Below, piece by piece: positions 1 to 5,637 of a stretch of 6,190 nucleotides of DNA (the stretch's first letter is position 1; every line of letters begins with the position of its first letter). The notes beneath the pieces are model-generated. The model searched no databases. It was not told where the DNA came from and was given only the letters and a program-made list of their open reading frames with translations. The position numbers were made by a program, and so were the translations under genes. The stretch comes from Anaerolineaceae bacterium UBA6801. Its GTDB lineage: Bacteria; Chloroflexota; Anaerolineae; Anaerolineales; Anaerolineaceae. The stretch spans positions 1-6,190 of the forward strand of contig DKFH01000067.1 of the NCBI GenBank assembly GCA_002452315.1. Reading direction: 5' to 3'.

Positions 1-775
1 AATGAATTGACAGTAAGCTCTTGCCAAGCCTGAATTTGCGCCAGTTTTCCTGGTCAAATTTATAGCTTTCGTAGCCCTGACGGGCAAAGGCCTTCACCAC
101 CCGCACGCCCGTGAGGTTTTCTTGTAAACGGTTGCTGAGAGTGGCTTCTTGTTCCTGGTAAGCTTCGTACGCTTTGGAAACCCGGGAGAAAAAGAAGATC
201 GATACCCCGATAATGGCCGGGATGGCAATGATAGAAATCCACGCCAGACGGGTGTTGAGCTGGAGCAAGGCGACAAAATTGATAATGAACATCAGCAGGA
301 TGCGACCGATCCCAATAGCCTGGTCGCTGAAGAAGCGGGTGATGGCATCCACGTCCGAGGTGGACCTGGCAATCAGGTCGCCGGTTTTGGCCTCAGCATG
401 GTAGGCATAGGGCAGGCGCTGGAGGTGGTCAAAGAGGTAATTGCGCAGGCGGCGCGTGACACCCTCCGCTGTTTTGGCGGCCAGTGATCCAGAAACGAAG
501 GTGAACCCACCCTGGAACAAGGCCAACCCGATGAACATCAGGATGATGATGACCAGGTCGGAACCAAAGTTCCTGGGCATGACCACATCATCAATGAAAC
601 GGCGCAAGACCAGGTATATACCGGTGCGCGAGATCGTCGCAACTGCCAGGGCCAAGGTAGCGCCAATGTATAACCAGCGGTAGCCCTTCATCAACCGCCA
701 CAGACCTGCCAGGCGGTTTTTTGTAATGGTTTGGCTCAAGTCAATATCATAATAAGTATTTTCAGACACAAGCAT
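1..775 (-). CDS. ABC exporter, transmembrane half (3' part beyond left edge)
   Basis: About 258 residues are visible, matching the membrane domain of a type I ABC exporter (MsbA/LmrA-like, ABC_membrane family). Hydrophobic helices lie near residues 33-57, 72-95, 147-167 and 172-192. Between the second and third is the typical cytoplasmic-loop pattern RRLRNYLFDHLQRLP...KTGDLIARSTSDVDAI. After the fourth comes the conserved LQENLTGVRVVKAFARQ stretch. Family members run about 580-620 residues, so the remaining helices and the ATPase domain (Walker A, signature, Walker B) should lie off the left edge. It probably acts in the inner membrane as a homodimer or half of a heterodimer, exporting a lipid, peptide or drug; the substrate cannot be read. 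The start is uncertain. ATG at 775 has GGAG only 2 bases upstream, whereas GTG at 769, two codons inside, sits at an ideal 8-base spacing. An in-frame ATG at 817 has no ribosome site. Confidence 0.88.
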   Translation of the reverse strand, partial: MLVSENTYYDIDLSQTITKNRLAGLWRLMKGYRWLYIGATLALAVATISRTGIYLVLRRFIDDVVMPRNFGSDLVIIILMFIGLALFQGGFTFVSGSLAAKTAEGVTRRLRNYLFDHLQRLPYAYHAEAKTGDLIARSTSDVDAITRFFSDQAIGIGRILLMFIINFVALLQLNTRLAWISIIAIPAIIGVSIFFFSRVSKAYEAYQEQEATLSNRLQENLTGVRVVKAFARQGYESYKFDQENWRKFRLGKSLLSIH

Positions 776-839
776 TTCTCCAGTTTTAATTCTCTCAGCA
801 TGACCCGATTTGGGCATGGATACTGGTAAAAAATCACGA

Positions 840-845
840 ATTATA
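840..845 (-). promoter_or_regulatory. Possible -10 box for the ABC exporter gene
   Basis: Read on the minus strand this is a perfect TATAAT. A start site near 833 would give a leader of about 58 bases before the ATG at 775. No recognisable -35 is seen at 15-18 bases spacing and there is no extended TG, so this may be activator-dependent or a chance match. Confidence 0.35.
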
Positions 846-970
846 TCGGCACGCGGAGATTGCACCCGCTGTTCCGTTATCCACAGGGGTGTGAGGTTTG
901 CGTTTGAATTTGTTCCCGAGGTTATGAAGTTTACCGCGATGTTTCGGGATTGTCAATTAAGGTTCTCCAA

Positions 971-990
971 CAAAATTTGGACAAATTTTG
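971..990. promoter_or_regulatory. Perfect palindrome overlapping the -35: candidate operator
   Basis: CAAAATTTG (971-979) is followed by GA and then its exact reverse complement CAAATTTTG (982-990). The last three bases are the TTG of the downstream gene's -35 box. A symmetric 20-bp site at this position is what a dimeric helix-turn-helix repressor would use to block RNA polymerase. It lies upstream of the predicted transcript start, so it should work as DNA, not as an RNA hairpin. The regulator is not encoded in the window. Confidence 0.6.
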
Positions 991-1016
991 GCAGATCACA
1001 GGTGAACAGATATAAT
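988..1016 (+). promoter_or_regulatory. Sigma-70-type promoter for the pfpI-like gene
   Basis: The -35 is TTGGCA (988-993, five of six consensus), followed by exactly 17 bases and a perfect TATAAT (1011-1016). Transcription would begin near 1023, giving a leader of about 27 bases before the ATG at 1050. This is the best promoter in the window. Its -35 shares three bases with the palindrome at 971-990, so it is probably repressible. Confidence 0.75.
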
Positions 1017-1035
1017 AACAATAAAGAGCAATAGC

Positions 1036-1041
1036 GAGGAG
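1036..1041 (+). promoter_or_regulatory. Ribosome binding site of the pfpI-like gene
   Basis: GAGGAG lies 8 bases before ATG 1050. This is near-ideal strength and spacing and fixes the start codon. Confidence 0.8.
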
Positions 1042-1049
1042 TAAATTCG

Positions 1050-1580
1050 ATGACATTAAAGGGAAAGAGAATTTTAATTTTGATTGGACCGGGCTTCGAA
1101 GAGCTTGAGTTTTACGTGCCCCTGATGCGCCTGCAGGAAGCGTACGCTGAGGTCGTGGTGGCTGGCGCACAGCAGGGCATAACTTATCCCGGTAAGCATG
1201 GTACCGGGATTGATGGCCGGGCGGATATCGCTTTTGATGCGGTTGATCCTGAGGCTTTTGATGCGGTGGTCATCCCGGGCGGGTGGGCGCCGGATAAAAT
1301 CCGGCGGTATGACTCGGTTAAGCATATCGTCAAGACGATGTATGACCAGGGAAAGATCGTGGGCATGATTTGCCATGCAGGGTTGGTGGGAATCAGCGCG
1401 GGCATTGTGAGCGGCCACGCTGCAATTGGGTCTGAGGGGATTAAGGATGATCTGCTCAACGCAGGCGCGACCTGGCGTGATGAGCCTGCCTTCCGCAGCG
1501 GTACTATCGTTTGGGGGCGTGTGGTAGCGGATATCCCTGATTTCTGCCGTGAGCTGATCAAGGCGATTGCTGAGTCTTGA
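1050..1580 (+). CDS. DJ-1/PfpI family protein (PfpI/YhbO-like)
   Basis: This complete 176-residue protein is close in length to PfpI and YhbO. It follows the PfpI pattern throughout: GFEELE near residue 15 (PfpI has EFEDVE), GKHG at 48-51, VIPGGWAPD at 74-82, the nucleophile elbow MICHAG with Cys108-His109, and SEGIKDDLLNAGATW near 128-142. The Cys-His pair and Glu17 are present. The position I align with the PfpI triad glutamate from the partner subunit holds Asp82, and the usual Gly after CH is Ala110. Members are cytoplasmic oligomers reported as proteases, glyoxalases/deglycases or redox and stress proteins; the deglycase role is disputed, so the true reaction is open. It is a single-gene unit with its own promoter, an operator-like palindrome and a terminator 18 bases downstream, which fits stress-induced expression. 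An excellent ribosome site supports the start. Confidence 0.93.
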   Translation: MTLKGKRILILIGPGFEELEFYVPLMRLQEAYAEVVVAGAQQGITYPGKHGTGIDGRADIAFDAVDPEAFDAVVIPGGWAPDKIRRYDSVKHIVKTMYDQGKIVGMICHAGLVGISAGIVSGHAAIGSEGIKDDLLNAGATWRDEPAFRSGTIVWGRVVADIPDFCRELIKAIAES

Positions 1581-1597
1581 GTGGTTTAGTGATTTTA

Positions 1598-1625
1598 AAA
1601 GAGGCGGCCTTGGGACCGCCTCTTT
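1598..1625. terminator. Bidirectional terminator between convergent genes
   Basis: A perfect 10-bp stem, AAAGAGGCGG (1598-1607) with CCGCCTCTTT (1616-1625), closes an 8-base loop. It begins 18 bases after the pfpI-like stop. On the minus strand the stem runs into TCTTTTAAAA, so the better U-tract serves the esterase transcript from the right. On the plus strand the U-run is only the TTT at the stem end. It probably works both ways, more strongly leftward. Confidence 0.75.
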
Positions 1626-1660
1626 GATGCATTTATTGTTTCTAGGCAGAAACCAGTTGC

Positions 1661-1796
1661 GTAGGGCGGGGTGCGCCTTTCACCCCGCTGTATTTTCGTT
1701 TTGATACTCATAGGCCAGGGTACGCTCTTCACCACACCGTACTGATGTTTTGGTGCGGTCAACCCTCATCAGGGCAGGCACCAGACCGCACCCTAC
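1661..1796. repeat. Composite inverted-repeat element, MITE/REP-like
   Basis: The 136-bp stretch begins with GTAGGG (1661-1666) and ends with its complement CCCTAC (1791-1796). The outer 15 bases match in inverted orientation at 11 of 15 positions. Inside are three hairpins: GCGGGGTG/CACCCCGC (1666-1673, 1681-1688), GTACG/CGTAC (1720-1724, 1738-1742), and GGTGCGGTC/GACCGCACC (1752-1760, 1784-1792). It encodes no plausible protein and no clear target-site duplication flanks it. Terminal symmetry in a convergent intergenic gap fits a small non-autonomous mobile or extragenic palindromic repeat. Copy number elsewhere in the genome would decide this; extra terminator hairpins are the alternative. 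Confidence 0.5.
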
Positions 1797-1869
1797 AGGG
1801 TCATCCTAGACAGAACTCACTCAATATTCTTAAATTTGCAGATGTTTTAGTTGTTTGCCAGTCTCCCCT
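1797..1869. other. Short intergenic stretch, nothing recognised
   Basis: This is AT-leaning sequence downstream of the esterase stop, with no clear hairpin, promoter or small ORF. Confidence 0.5.
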
Positions 1870-2640
1870 TTATTCGGAAGGGCTGTCGGGTGCTGTAAAC
1901 CCCGTCTCAATTAACGCCTGAACGTGCTTAGCGATCTGGTCTCTCTCTTGGTCGAGGATCACGCAATGGCCAGACGCACCCATGTGGTGATGGTGTTTCA
2001 CTTGTGAGCCGATATTTTCCAGGATAAACTGCGCTGAATCAGGCGCGATGGTCCGGTCGTGCTCGCCTGTGAAGATCGCCACAGGCTGGTTGATCTCCGC
2101 CAGTCTTCTCTGGACATGTTTTTGAAGTTTGTGCAGCTCAGCCGCGGCCTTGACGGGGGTGACGTTGTAACCCTTCCAGGGCAGGCCGTCATCCTTATCT
2201 TCATTTTTAAGATATTTGACAAAAGGCCACAGGATGTTGGCTTGCCATAGATTCTTCACTTTGATGGCAGGGGCAAACAAGAACAGACCGTTGATCTCAG
2301 GATGTTGCCGGGCGAGTTCAAGCGTCAACAGGCCGCCCATTGATTCACCGCCCACATAGATGTTGTGACATTGGGCCGACAACTTTTCATAACTTTGCTT
2401 GACCCTTTCCACCCACATGCGCCAGGTGGCGCGGTTCAAATCATCGGGGTGGGTGCCATGCCCGGGAAGCAGCGGGCCGGAAACCGTGTAGCCTGCGTCG
2501 TGAAGCTTTTTTGCCAGGGGTCGGACTTCGGCGGTTGTAGCTTTGAATCCGTGAATGAGCAGGATGCCAATTGAGTTGCCTGTCCACAAGAAATCGTCGC
2601 CTTCAAGATGGGGGTTTTTGATAAAGTGATTATCGGTCAT
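1870..2640 (-). CDS. Alpha/beta hydrolase, Est30-like carboxylesterase or monoacylglycerol lipase
   Basis: This 256-residue protein is a typical length for the Est30/monoacylglycerol lipase group. The oxyanion-hole motif is LLIHGF (His30-Gly31-Phe32), followed by LLPGHGTHP near 57-65. The nucleophile elbow is GESMG with Ser100. The acid is Asp195 in TGEHDRTI and the base is His225 in GASGHCVILD, so the triad is complete. A cap region lies around 125-175. There is no signal peptide, so it is probably cytoplasmic. It should hydrolyse short- to medium-chain carboxylic esters, monoglycerides or lactones; the substrate is not readable. Its ATG overlaps the stop of the larA-like gene by four bases (ATGA), and GGAG at 2649-2652 lies 8 bases upstream inside that gene, so the two are probably co-translated. 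A natural four-His run occupies residues 216-219. The terminator at 1598-1625 follows. Confidence 0.92.
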   Translation of the reverse strand: MTDNHFIKNPHLEGDDFLWTGNSIGILLIHGFKATTAEVRPLAKKLHDAGYTVSGPLLPGHGTHPDDLNRATWRMWVERVKQSYEKLSAQCHNIYVGGESMGGLLTLELARQHPEINGLFLFAPAIKVKNLWQANILWPFVKYLKNEDKDDGLPWKGYNVTPVKAAAELHKLQKHVQRRLAEINQPVAIFTGEHDRTIAPDSAQFILENIGSQVKHHHHMGASGHCVILDQERDQIAKHVQALIETGFTAPDSPSE

Positions 2641-3902
2641 TTTTTTATCTCCGTCAGGGTTCGGGTTGCAGCAGGGAGAATGGCCACACGCGCCTCTGGG
2701 GGTAATTTGGTGCCGATCCAGGCCAGCAGTTCGTTGATCAGCTCGGGTTTGCTGGGGGTCAGCTTCCAGCGTTTGACGACCTGTGGGGGCAGGTCTGAAA
2801 CCAGCACGACGTTGACCCTCACCGCATCACGAGCGATCAGCATCGCTTTGTGGGGTCCAACTTTAAAAAAGCCGGACTGGAACTGGTCGATCACAGCCTG
2901 GTGCGATTTGGCCTCAGTGATATAGGCTTCATAGGAGTCGCTACCTGAGCCCTCCGGGCAGGCTGCCAATAAAACTACCCATCCGCCCTCCCGGGTGATG
3001 CGGGCCGCATGAGTGAGGGCTTTTTGGCTTTGGTAGAGGTTAATGTCCTTGGGCGCGCCGCCCGGGGAGGCGATCACCAGGTCATAAAGCGCGGGAACGT
3101 TCACGCCAAACACTTCTCTGACCATCGGGATGGCCGCGCCCATCACAGCCACCGGTTCGCCAAAGTACACCTTGAGGATCTGTTTGTGCTCATCCAGGAT
3201 TGTGCCCAAGGAGAACTGCACGCCAGCCTTGCGGCCGATCTCTTCAACTTCCTGGCGGAGTGGGTTGATATGATAGACACCAGTCCGGGCTTGCGGGTGG
3301 GTCAGCCTGGCATGGTTAGCAGCGATGGTTGCCCGCCCGGCCAAGCCAATGGCCGCAGTTTTTACGCCGCCCGAAAAGCCCATAAAATGGTGTGGTTCGA
3401 TGTTGCCCACGCTGATTTTCAGATCGCAGTTATAAAAATCTGCATTGATGTGAATGGGATTGTGGTAGTTGGTCTCCCCGAGCTTTGCAATAGGTGAGTG
3501 ATCACAATCGTGCACCTGCACGGCATAACGATCGAGGATGGACTGATCCAGTAGGCGCGGCAGCTCATCTGCTGACATGGGGGCATGGGTGCCGCTGGCC
3601 ACAAACAGGGTGATCTGACCCGGCTTAAAACCGAGCGCTTCCAGGTGGTTCAGTAGATGCCGGACCGGGTTTGGATGGGGCACCGGGCGCGTTTTGTCGT
3701 TGATGGCAATACCTACCGATTGTGCGTTTTCGAAAGCACGCCAATCTGTGTCACCGATGGGCGCTTGAAGCGCCTCAAAGATGGCCTGATCCGGGTCTGG
3801 AAGGGGGGGCGTGTCTGCGGGCAGGAGGTGATCAACCTGGCGTGTATCCGGCAGCTCAATCGTCAATTGTTTGTGCCCATAGGGCAGGAAATATGCTGTC
3901 AT
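2637..3902 (-). CDS. LarA-family nickel-dependent hydroxyacid racemase/epimerase
   Basis: The 421-residue length matches lactate racemase LarA (about 424). The N-terminal LarA domain carries NDKTRPVP (Arg72) and ASGTHAP (His106). The catalytic segment is GNIEPHHFMGFSGGVK, with His171 and Lys181 spaced like LarA His174 and Lys184, the lysine that holds the nickel pincer cofactor. His197 (AANHAR) corresponds to nickel ligand His200, and Gln291/Lys294 (YQSQKAL) fit Gln295/Lys298. All core residues therefore appear present and the enzyme should be active. LarA homologues act on lactate and other 2-hydroxyacids, so the specific substrate is inferred as an alpha-hydroxyacid only. The enzyme is cytoplasmic and needs LarB, LarC and LarE for cofactor assembly; none is in this window. 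GGAGG lies 4 bases before the ATG, slightly close. The start overlaps the stop of a 43-codon ORF (ATGA), and the end overlaps the esterase start (ATGA). Confidence 0.92.
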   Translation of the reverse strand: MTAYFLPYGHKQLTIELPDTRQVDHLLPADTPPLPDPDQAIFEALQAPIGDTDWRAFENAQSVGIAINDKTRPVPHPNPVRHLLNHLEALGFKPGQITLFVASGTHAPMSADELPRLLDQSILDRYAVQVHDCDHSPIAKLGETNYHNPIHINADFYNCDLKISVGNIEPHHFMGFSGGVKTAAIGLAGRATIAANHARLTHPQARTGVYHINPLRQEVEEIGRKAGVQFSLGTILDEHKQILKVYFGEPVAVMGAAIPMVREVFGVNVPALYDLVIASPGGAPKDINLYQSQKALTHAARITREGGWVVLLAACPEGSGSDSYEAYITEAKSHQAVIDQFQSGFFKVGPHKAMLIARDAVRVNVVLVSDLPPQVVKRWKLTPSKPELINELLAWIGTKLPPEARVAILPAATRTLTEIKK

Positions 3903-4030
3903 GCGACCTCCCGGAACGTGTGAAACCCGGCCTGTGGTACCCTTATCGTGTTTTTCGCCTGGAGAGACTGGGTGACATATGGGTCACCCCAGGTGGCGAT
4001 ATTGGGGCTTACAAGTTTAATATGCGACAT
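3899..4030 (-). CDS. Putative small protein, 43 codons, overlapping the larA-like start
   Basis: This ORF opens with ATG at 4030, preceded by AAGGTGG (AAGG at 6 bases), and encodes a peptide beginning MSHIKLVSPNIATWGDPY and ending FREVA. Its TGA shares ATGA with the larA-like ATG, the same junction style as the larA-like/esterase boundary. Third-position GC is about 62% by hand count (26 of 42), compatible with coding sequence. It has no signal peptide or membrane helix and no family I recognise. It could be a true small protein, or a leader ORF whose translation delivers ribosomes to the larA-like start. The hairpin at 3968-3992 lies inside it. Chance is a real alternative at this length. 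Confidence 0.4.
   Translation of the reverse strand: MSHIKLVSPNIATWGDPYVTQSLQAKNTIRVPQAGFHTFREVA
3968..3992. repeat. Inverted repeat in the larA-like leader
   Basis: CTGGGTGAC (3968-3976) pairs with GTCACCCCAG (3983-3992), with one bulged C and a 6-base ATATGG spacer; the core GGTGAC/GTCACC is perfect. CGCC (3957) and GGCG (3995-3998) could close an outer helix. No T-run follows on the minus strand, so this is not a terminator. It could be an mRNA leader structure controlling translation, or a regulator site downstream of the promoter. Confidence 0.45.
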
Positions 4031-4079
4031 TTTCCACCTTTCTGCAGACACATCCACAGAGGCATTGCACCGTGTTCAT
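4017..4079 (-). CDS. Putative Cys-rich leader mini-ORF (CLCGCVC)
   Basis: On the minus strand AGGAGG (4080-4085) directly abuts an ATG at 4079 opening a 20-codon ORF. The in-frame GTG at 4070 sits 9 bases from the same AGGAGG and gives 17 residues, which is the better-spaced start. The peptide contains VQCLCGCVCRK, with four cysteines alternating with other residues, then ends in NVAY and TAA. It overlaps the next small ORF by 14 bases. It sits in the leader between the predicted promoter (4123-4128) and the larA-like gene. It could be a cysteine-sensing leader peptide or a metal-binding micropeptide. Its shortness makes chance quite possible. Confidence 0.3.
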   Translation of the reverse strand: MNTVQCLCGCVCRKVENVAY

Positions 4080-4122
4080 CCTCCTGGGAAACGCTGCACC
4101 TGCAATTTTTGTGCTCCGTCTT

Positions 4123-4151
4123 ATTATAACCGTGTCCTGGCGATCATTGAA
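4123..4151 (-). promoter_or_regulatory. Candidate promoter of the larA-like unit
   Basis: On the minus strand a perfect TATAAT lies at 4123-4128. The best -35 at 17 bases is TTCAAT (4146-4151, three of six), inside the last codons and stop of the M1 peptidase gene. A transcript starting near 4116 would have a leader of about 213 bases containing two small ORFs and the inverted repeat. The weak -35 suggests an activator or a modest promoter. Confidence 0.45.
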
Positions 4152-5637
4152 AATAATCCCCGCTGATTACCGTGAGATCAGCACCAGAGACTCCTTCAAA
4201 TGCGCTGAAAAAATCAGTTGAATCACGGAAATTGTCATTTATTCCATAAGTATGCAGATAGTTATGCAACCCTGCAAAGAAAGCCGGGTCACCAACCTCA
4301 CGGCGCAATGCGTGGATGAACTCAGCGCCCCGCAGGTAAACCGCATTGATGTACGGGCGGTATTGATTGAATTCGTAGATGGAGGCATTCACTGCGCCTT
4401 GCGGATCGTAGGTGTTCACACGGAAGTCCCACCACCAATCGGCCAGTTGCGGCTGGAGAACCTCATAGAACAGCAGCTCACTGTAGGTGGCCAGGGCTTC
4501 ATCCAGCCAGGGTTCCTGTGCCTGGTCGTTGTGGACATACCCGTAAAACCATTGGTGTGCGGTTTCGTGCACAATCAGTAGCTCTAAGTAGTTTTGCGGG
4601 GAGGGATCGGCAGTTTGGTAATACCACTCACTGAGGTAAATCAAACCGTCGGTCTCAAGCCCGTCGAACATGTCCGCTTCAACGATGCTGAGAAAGCCCC
4701 GTCCGTTAGAATCGTACAGTTCGGTAAAAGTCGCCCAGGCTTCGATGGCAAGGTCAGCGGCCCGTTTCCCCAAAGGCGCATGTTCGGGAAAGGTATACGC
4801 CCATGCGGTAACCAGCTCACTTTCGGCTGCGGTCACCTGATAGTACGGGCTGATCGCCAGGGAAAAATTACGCACTTCCTGTGAGCTGTAATGGTAGCAA
4901 CCCTCCTGGGTGGAGAGAACCGGTGCGCTGGCTGCTACAACCAGGTTGTTAGGGCTTGGCGCCAGGCAGAAAACCAGGTCAAAATTGATCAAGGGGTAGA
5001 CGAGGTACTCTCCAACCCACCCGGGCGGGTTGATCAGCCACCCATACCCTTGCAGGTAGGGTGGAATCAGAGGGTACCAATCTGCGAGGAGGACCTGCCG
5101 GTCGGTATACCCGGGCGCAGCATAGCGCATGGGGAGCCGCAACTGGTACTCGAGGTGGATCGTCACCTCCTGGGCAGGCGCCAGGGGCGGGTTGAAGTTC
5201 AGATCGATCTGCGCCCGGTCCATAATTGTTTCTGTGTGCAGGCTGGCGGGCTCTGTGTGGATGGCAGTCAGTAAAAACACGCCCTCAACCTCGGCAGGCG
5301 GCACCAAAATGGGCAGTGAGTCGATGGCAAGGTCAGTGTTATTTGTATAGCTAATGGTTTGGGTGGCTGCCAGTGTTTTGGCGGCATAGTTCAGCTCAAC
5401 CGCCAGGTGATAATGGGTTAGGCTGGTGTGAGTTACCTCTGATGTGGTGAGCGAGGCTGTGGCGATTTCTTCTGGGCTGTTGGATGGTGTGGCATCCACA
5501 GGCTGTGGCAGGGTGGGTGTGATGGATGGCGGGGATTCAGCTGCGGGCAATGGTTCTGTTACCCGGGGGGCACAGGCTGACAGGGTAAGCAACACCAGGC
5601 TAACCAGGGGTGTCAGCGCGCGCTTCATCCGGGTCAC
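4144..5637 (-). CDS. M1-type (gluzincin) zinc metallopeptidase, lipoprotein
   Basis: The 497-residue protein starts with a lipoprotein signal: basic residues, a hydrophobic core, then LSAC with Cys22 as the lipidation site. A Pro/Thr/Ser-rich linker spans about 23-62, so it should sit on the outside of the membrane. An N-terminal beta domain (about 65-265) precedes the catalytic domain. The zinc site is VHETAHQW (His357, Glu358, His361), and the third ligand is Glu380 in WLDEA, 18 residues later, as in family M1. Tyr434 in VYLRGAEF fits the transition-state tyrosine. The aminopeptidase GxMEN motif is replaced by DGLETDG (Glu328 kept), so exopeptidase activity is less certain. It lacks the C-terminal domains of classical 600-900-residue M1 enzymes. 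The GTG start at 5637 overlaps the VOC stop (GTGA) with no Shine-Dalgarno, suggesting translational coupling. ATG at 5628 (MKRALTP) is an alternative start. Confidence 0.88.
   Translation of the reverse strand: MTRMKRALTPLVSLVLLTLSACAPRVTEPLPAAESPPSITPTLPQPVDATPSNSPEEIATASLTTSEVTHTSLTHYHLAVELNYAAKTLAATQTISYTNNTDLAIDSLPILVPPAEVEGVFLLTAIHTEPASLHTETIMDRAQIDLNFNPPLAPAQEVTIHLEYQLRLPMRYAAPGYTDRQVLLADWYPLIPPYLQGYGWLINPPGWVGEYLVYPLINFDLVFCLAPSPNNLVVAASAPVLSTQEGCYHYSSQEVRNFSLAISPYYQVTAAESELVTAWAYTFPEHAPLGKRAADLAIEAWATFTELYDSNGRGFLSIVEADMFDGLETDGLIYLSEWYYQTADPSPQNYLELLIVHETAHQWFYGYVHNDQAQEPWLDEALATYSELLFYEVLQPQLADWWWDFRVNTYDPQGAVNASIYEFNQYRPYINAVYLRGAEFIHALRREVGDPAFFAGLHNYLHTYGINDNFRDSTDFFSAFEGVSGADLTVISGDYFQ

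Noticed and set aside
149..487. Plus-strand 112-codon ORF opposite the ABC exporter
   Set aside because: It is antisense to a clearly conserved ABC membrane domain and lacks independent support.
877..885. TTATCCACA, a perfect DnaA-box match, in the divergent intergenic region
   Set aside because: Only one copy is seen, with no AT-rich unwinding region, dnaA or dnaN nearby. A single 9-mer match in 6 kb is not strong evidence of an origin.
914..949. TCCCGA...TCGGGA inverted repeat upstream of the palindrome
   Set aside because: Six-base arms separated by 24 bases are weak and easily found by chance.
810..1034. Plus-strand 74-codon ORF in the divergent intergenic region
   Set aside because: It has no ribosome site at its start, it contains the palindrome and promoter of the next gene, and its composition does not look like a protein.
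2001..2640. Four-histidine run in the esterase as a metal site or engineered tag
   Set aside because: It lies internally at residues 216-219, just before the catalytic His loop, with no vector sequence. It is probably a natural surface run.
3009..3497. Plus-strand 162-codon ORF
   Set aside because: It is fully antisense to the larA-like gene, whose catalytic motifs are intact, and has no ribosome site or recognisable motif.
3722..4129. Plus-strand 135-codon ORF spanning the larA-like start and leader
   Set aside because: It is mostly antisense to the larA-like gene, with low-complexity residues and no family resemblance. The minus-strand leader signals explain the region better.
4252..5274. 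Plus-strand ORFs of 96-127 codons opposite the M1 peptidase
   Set aside because: They are shadows of a gene with a lipobox, a zinc site and continuous coding sequence on the minus strand.
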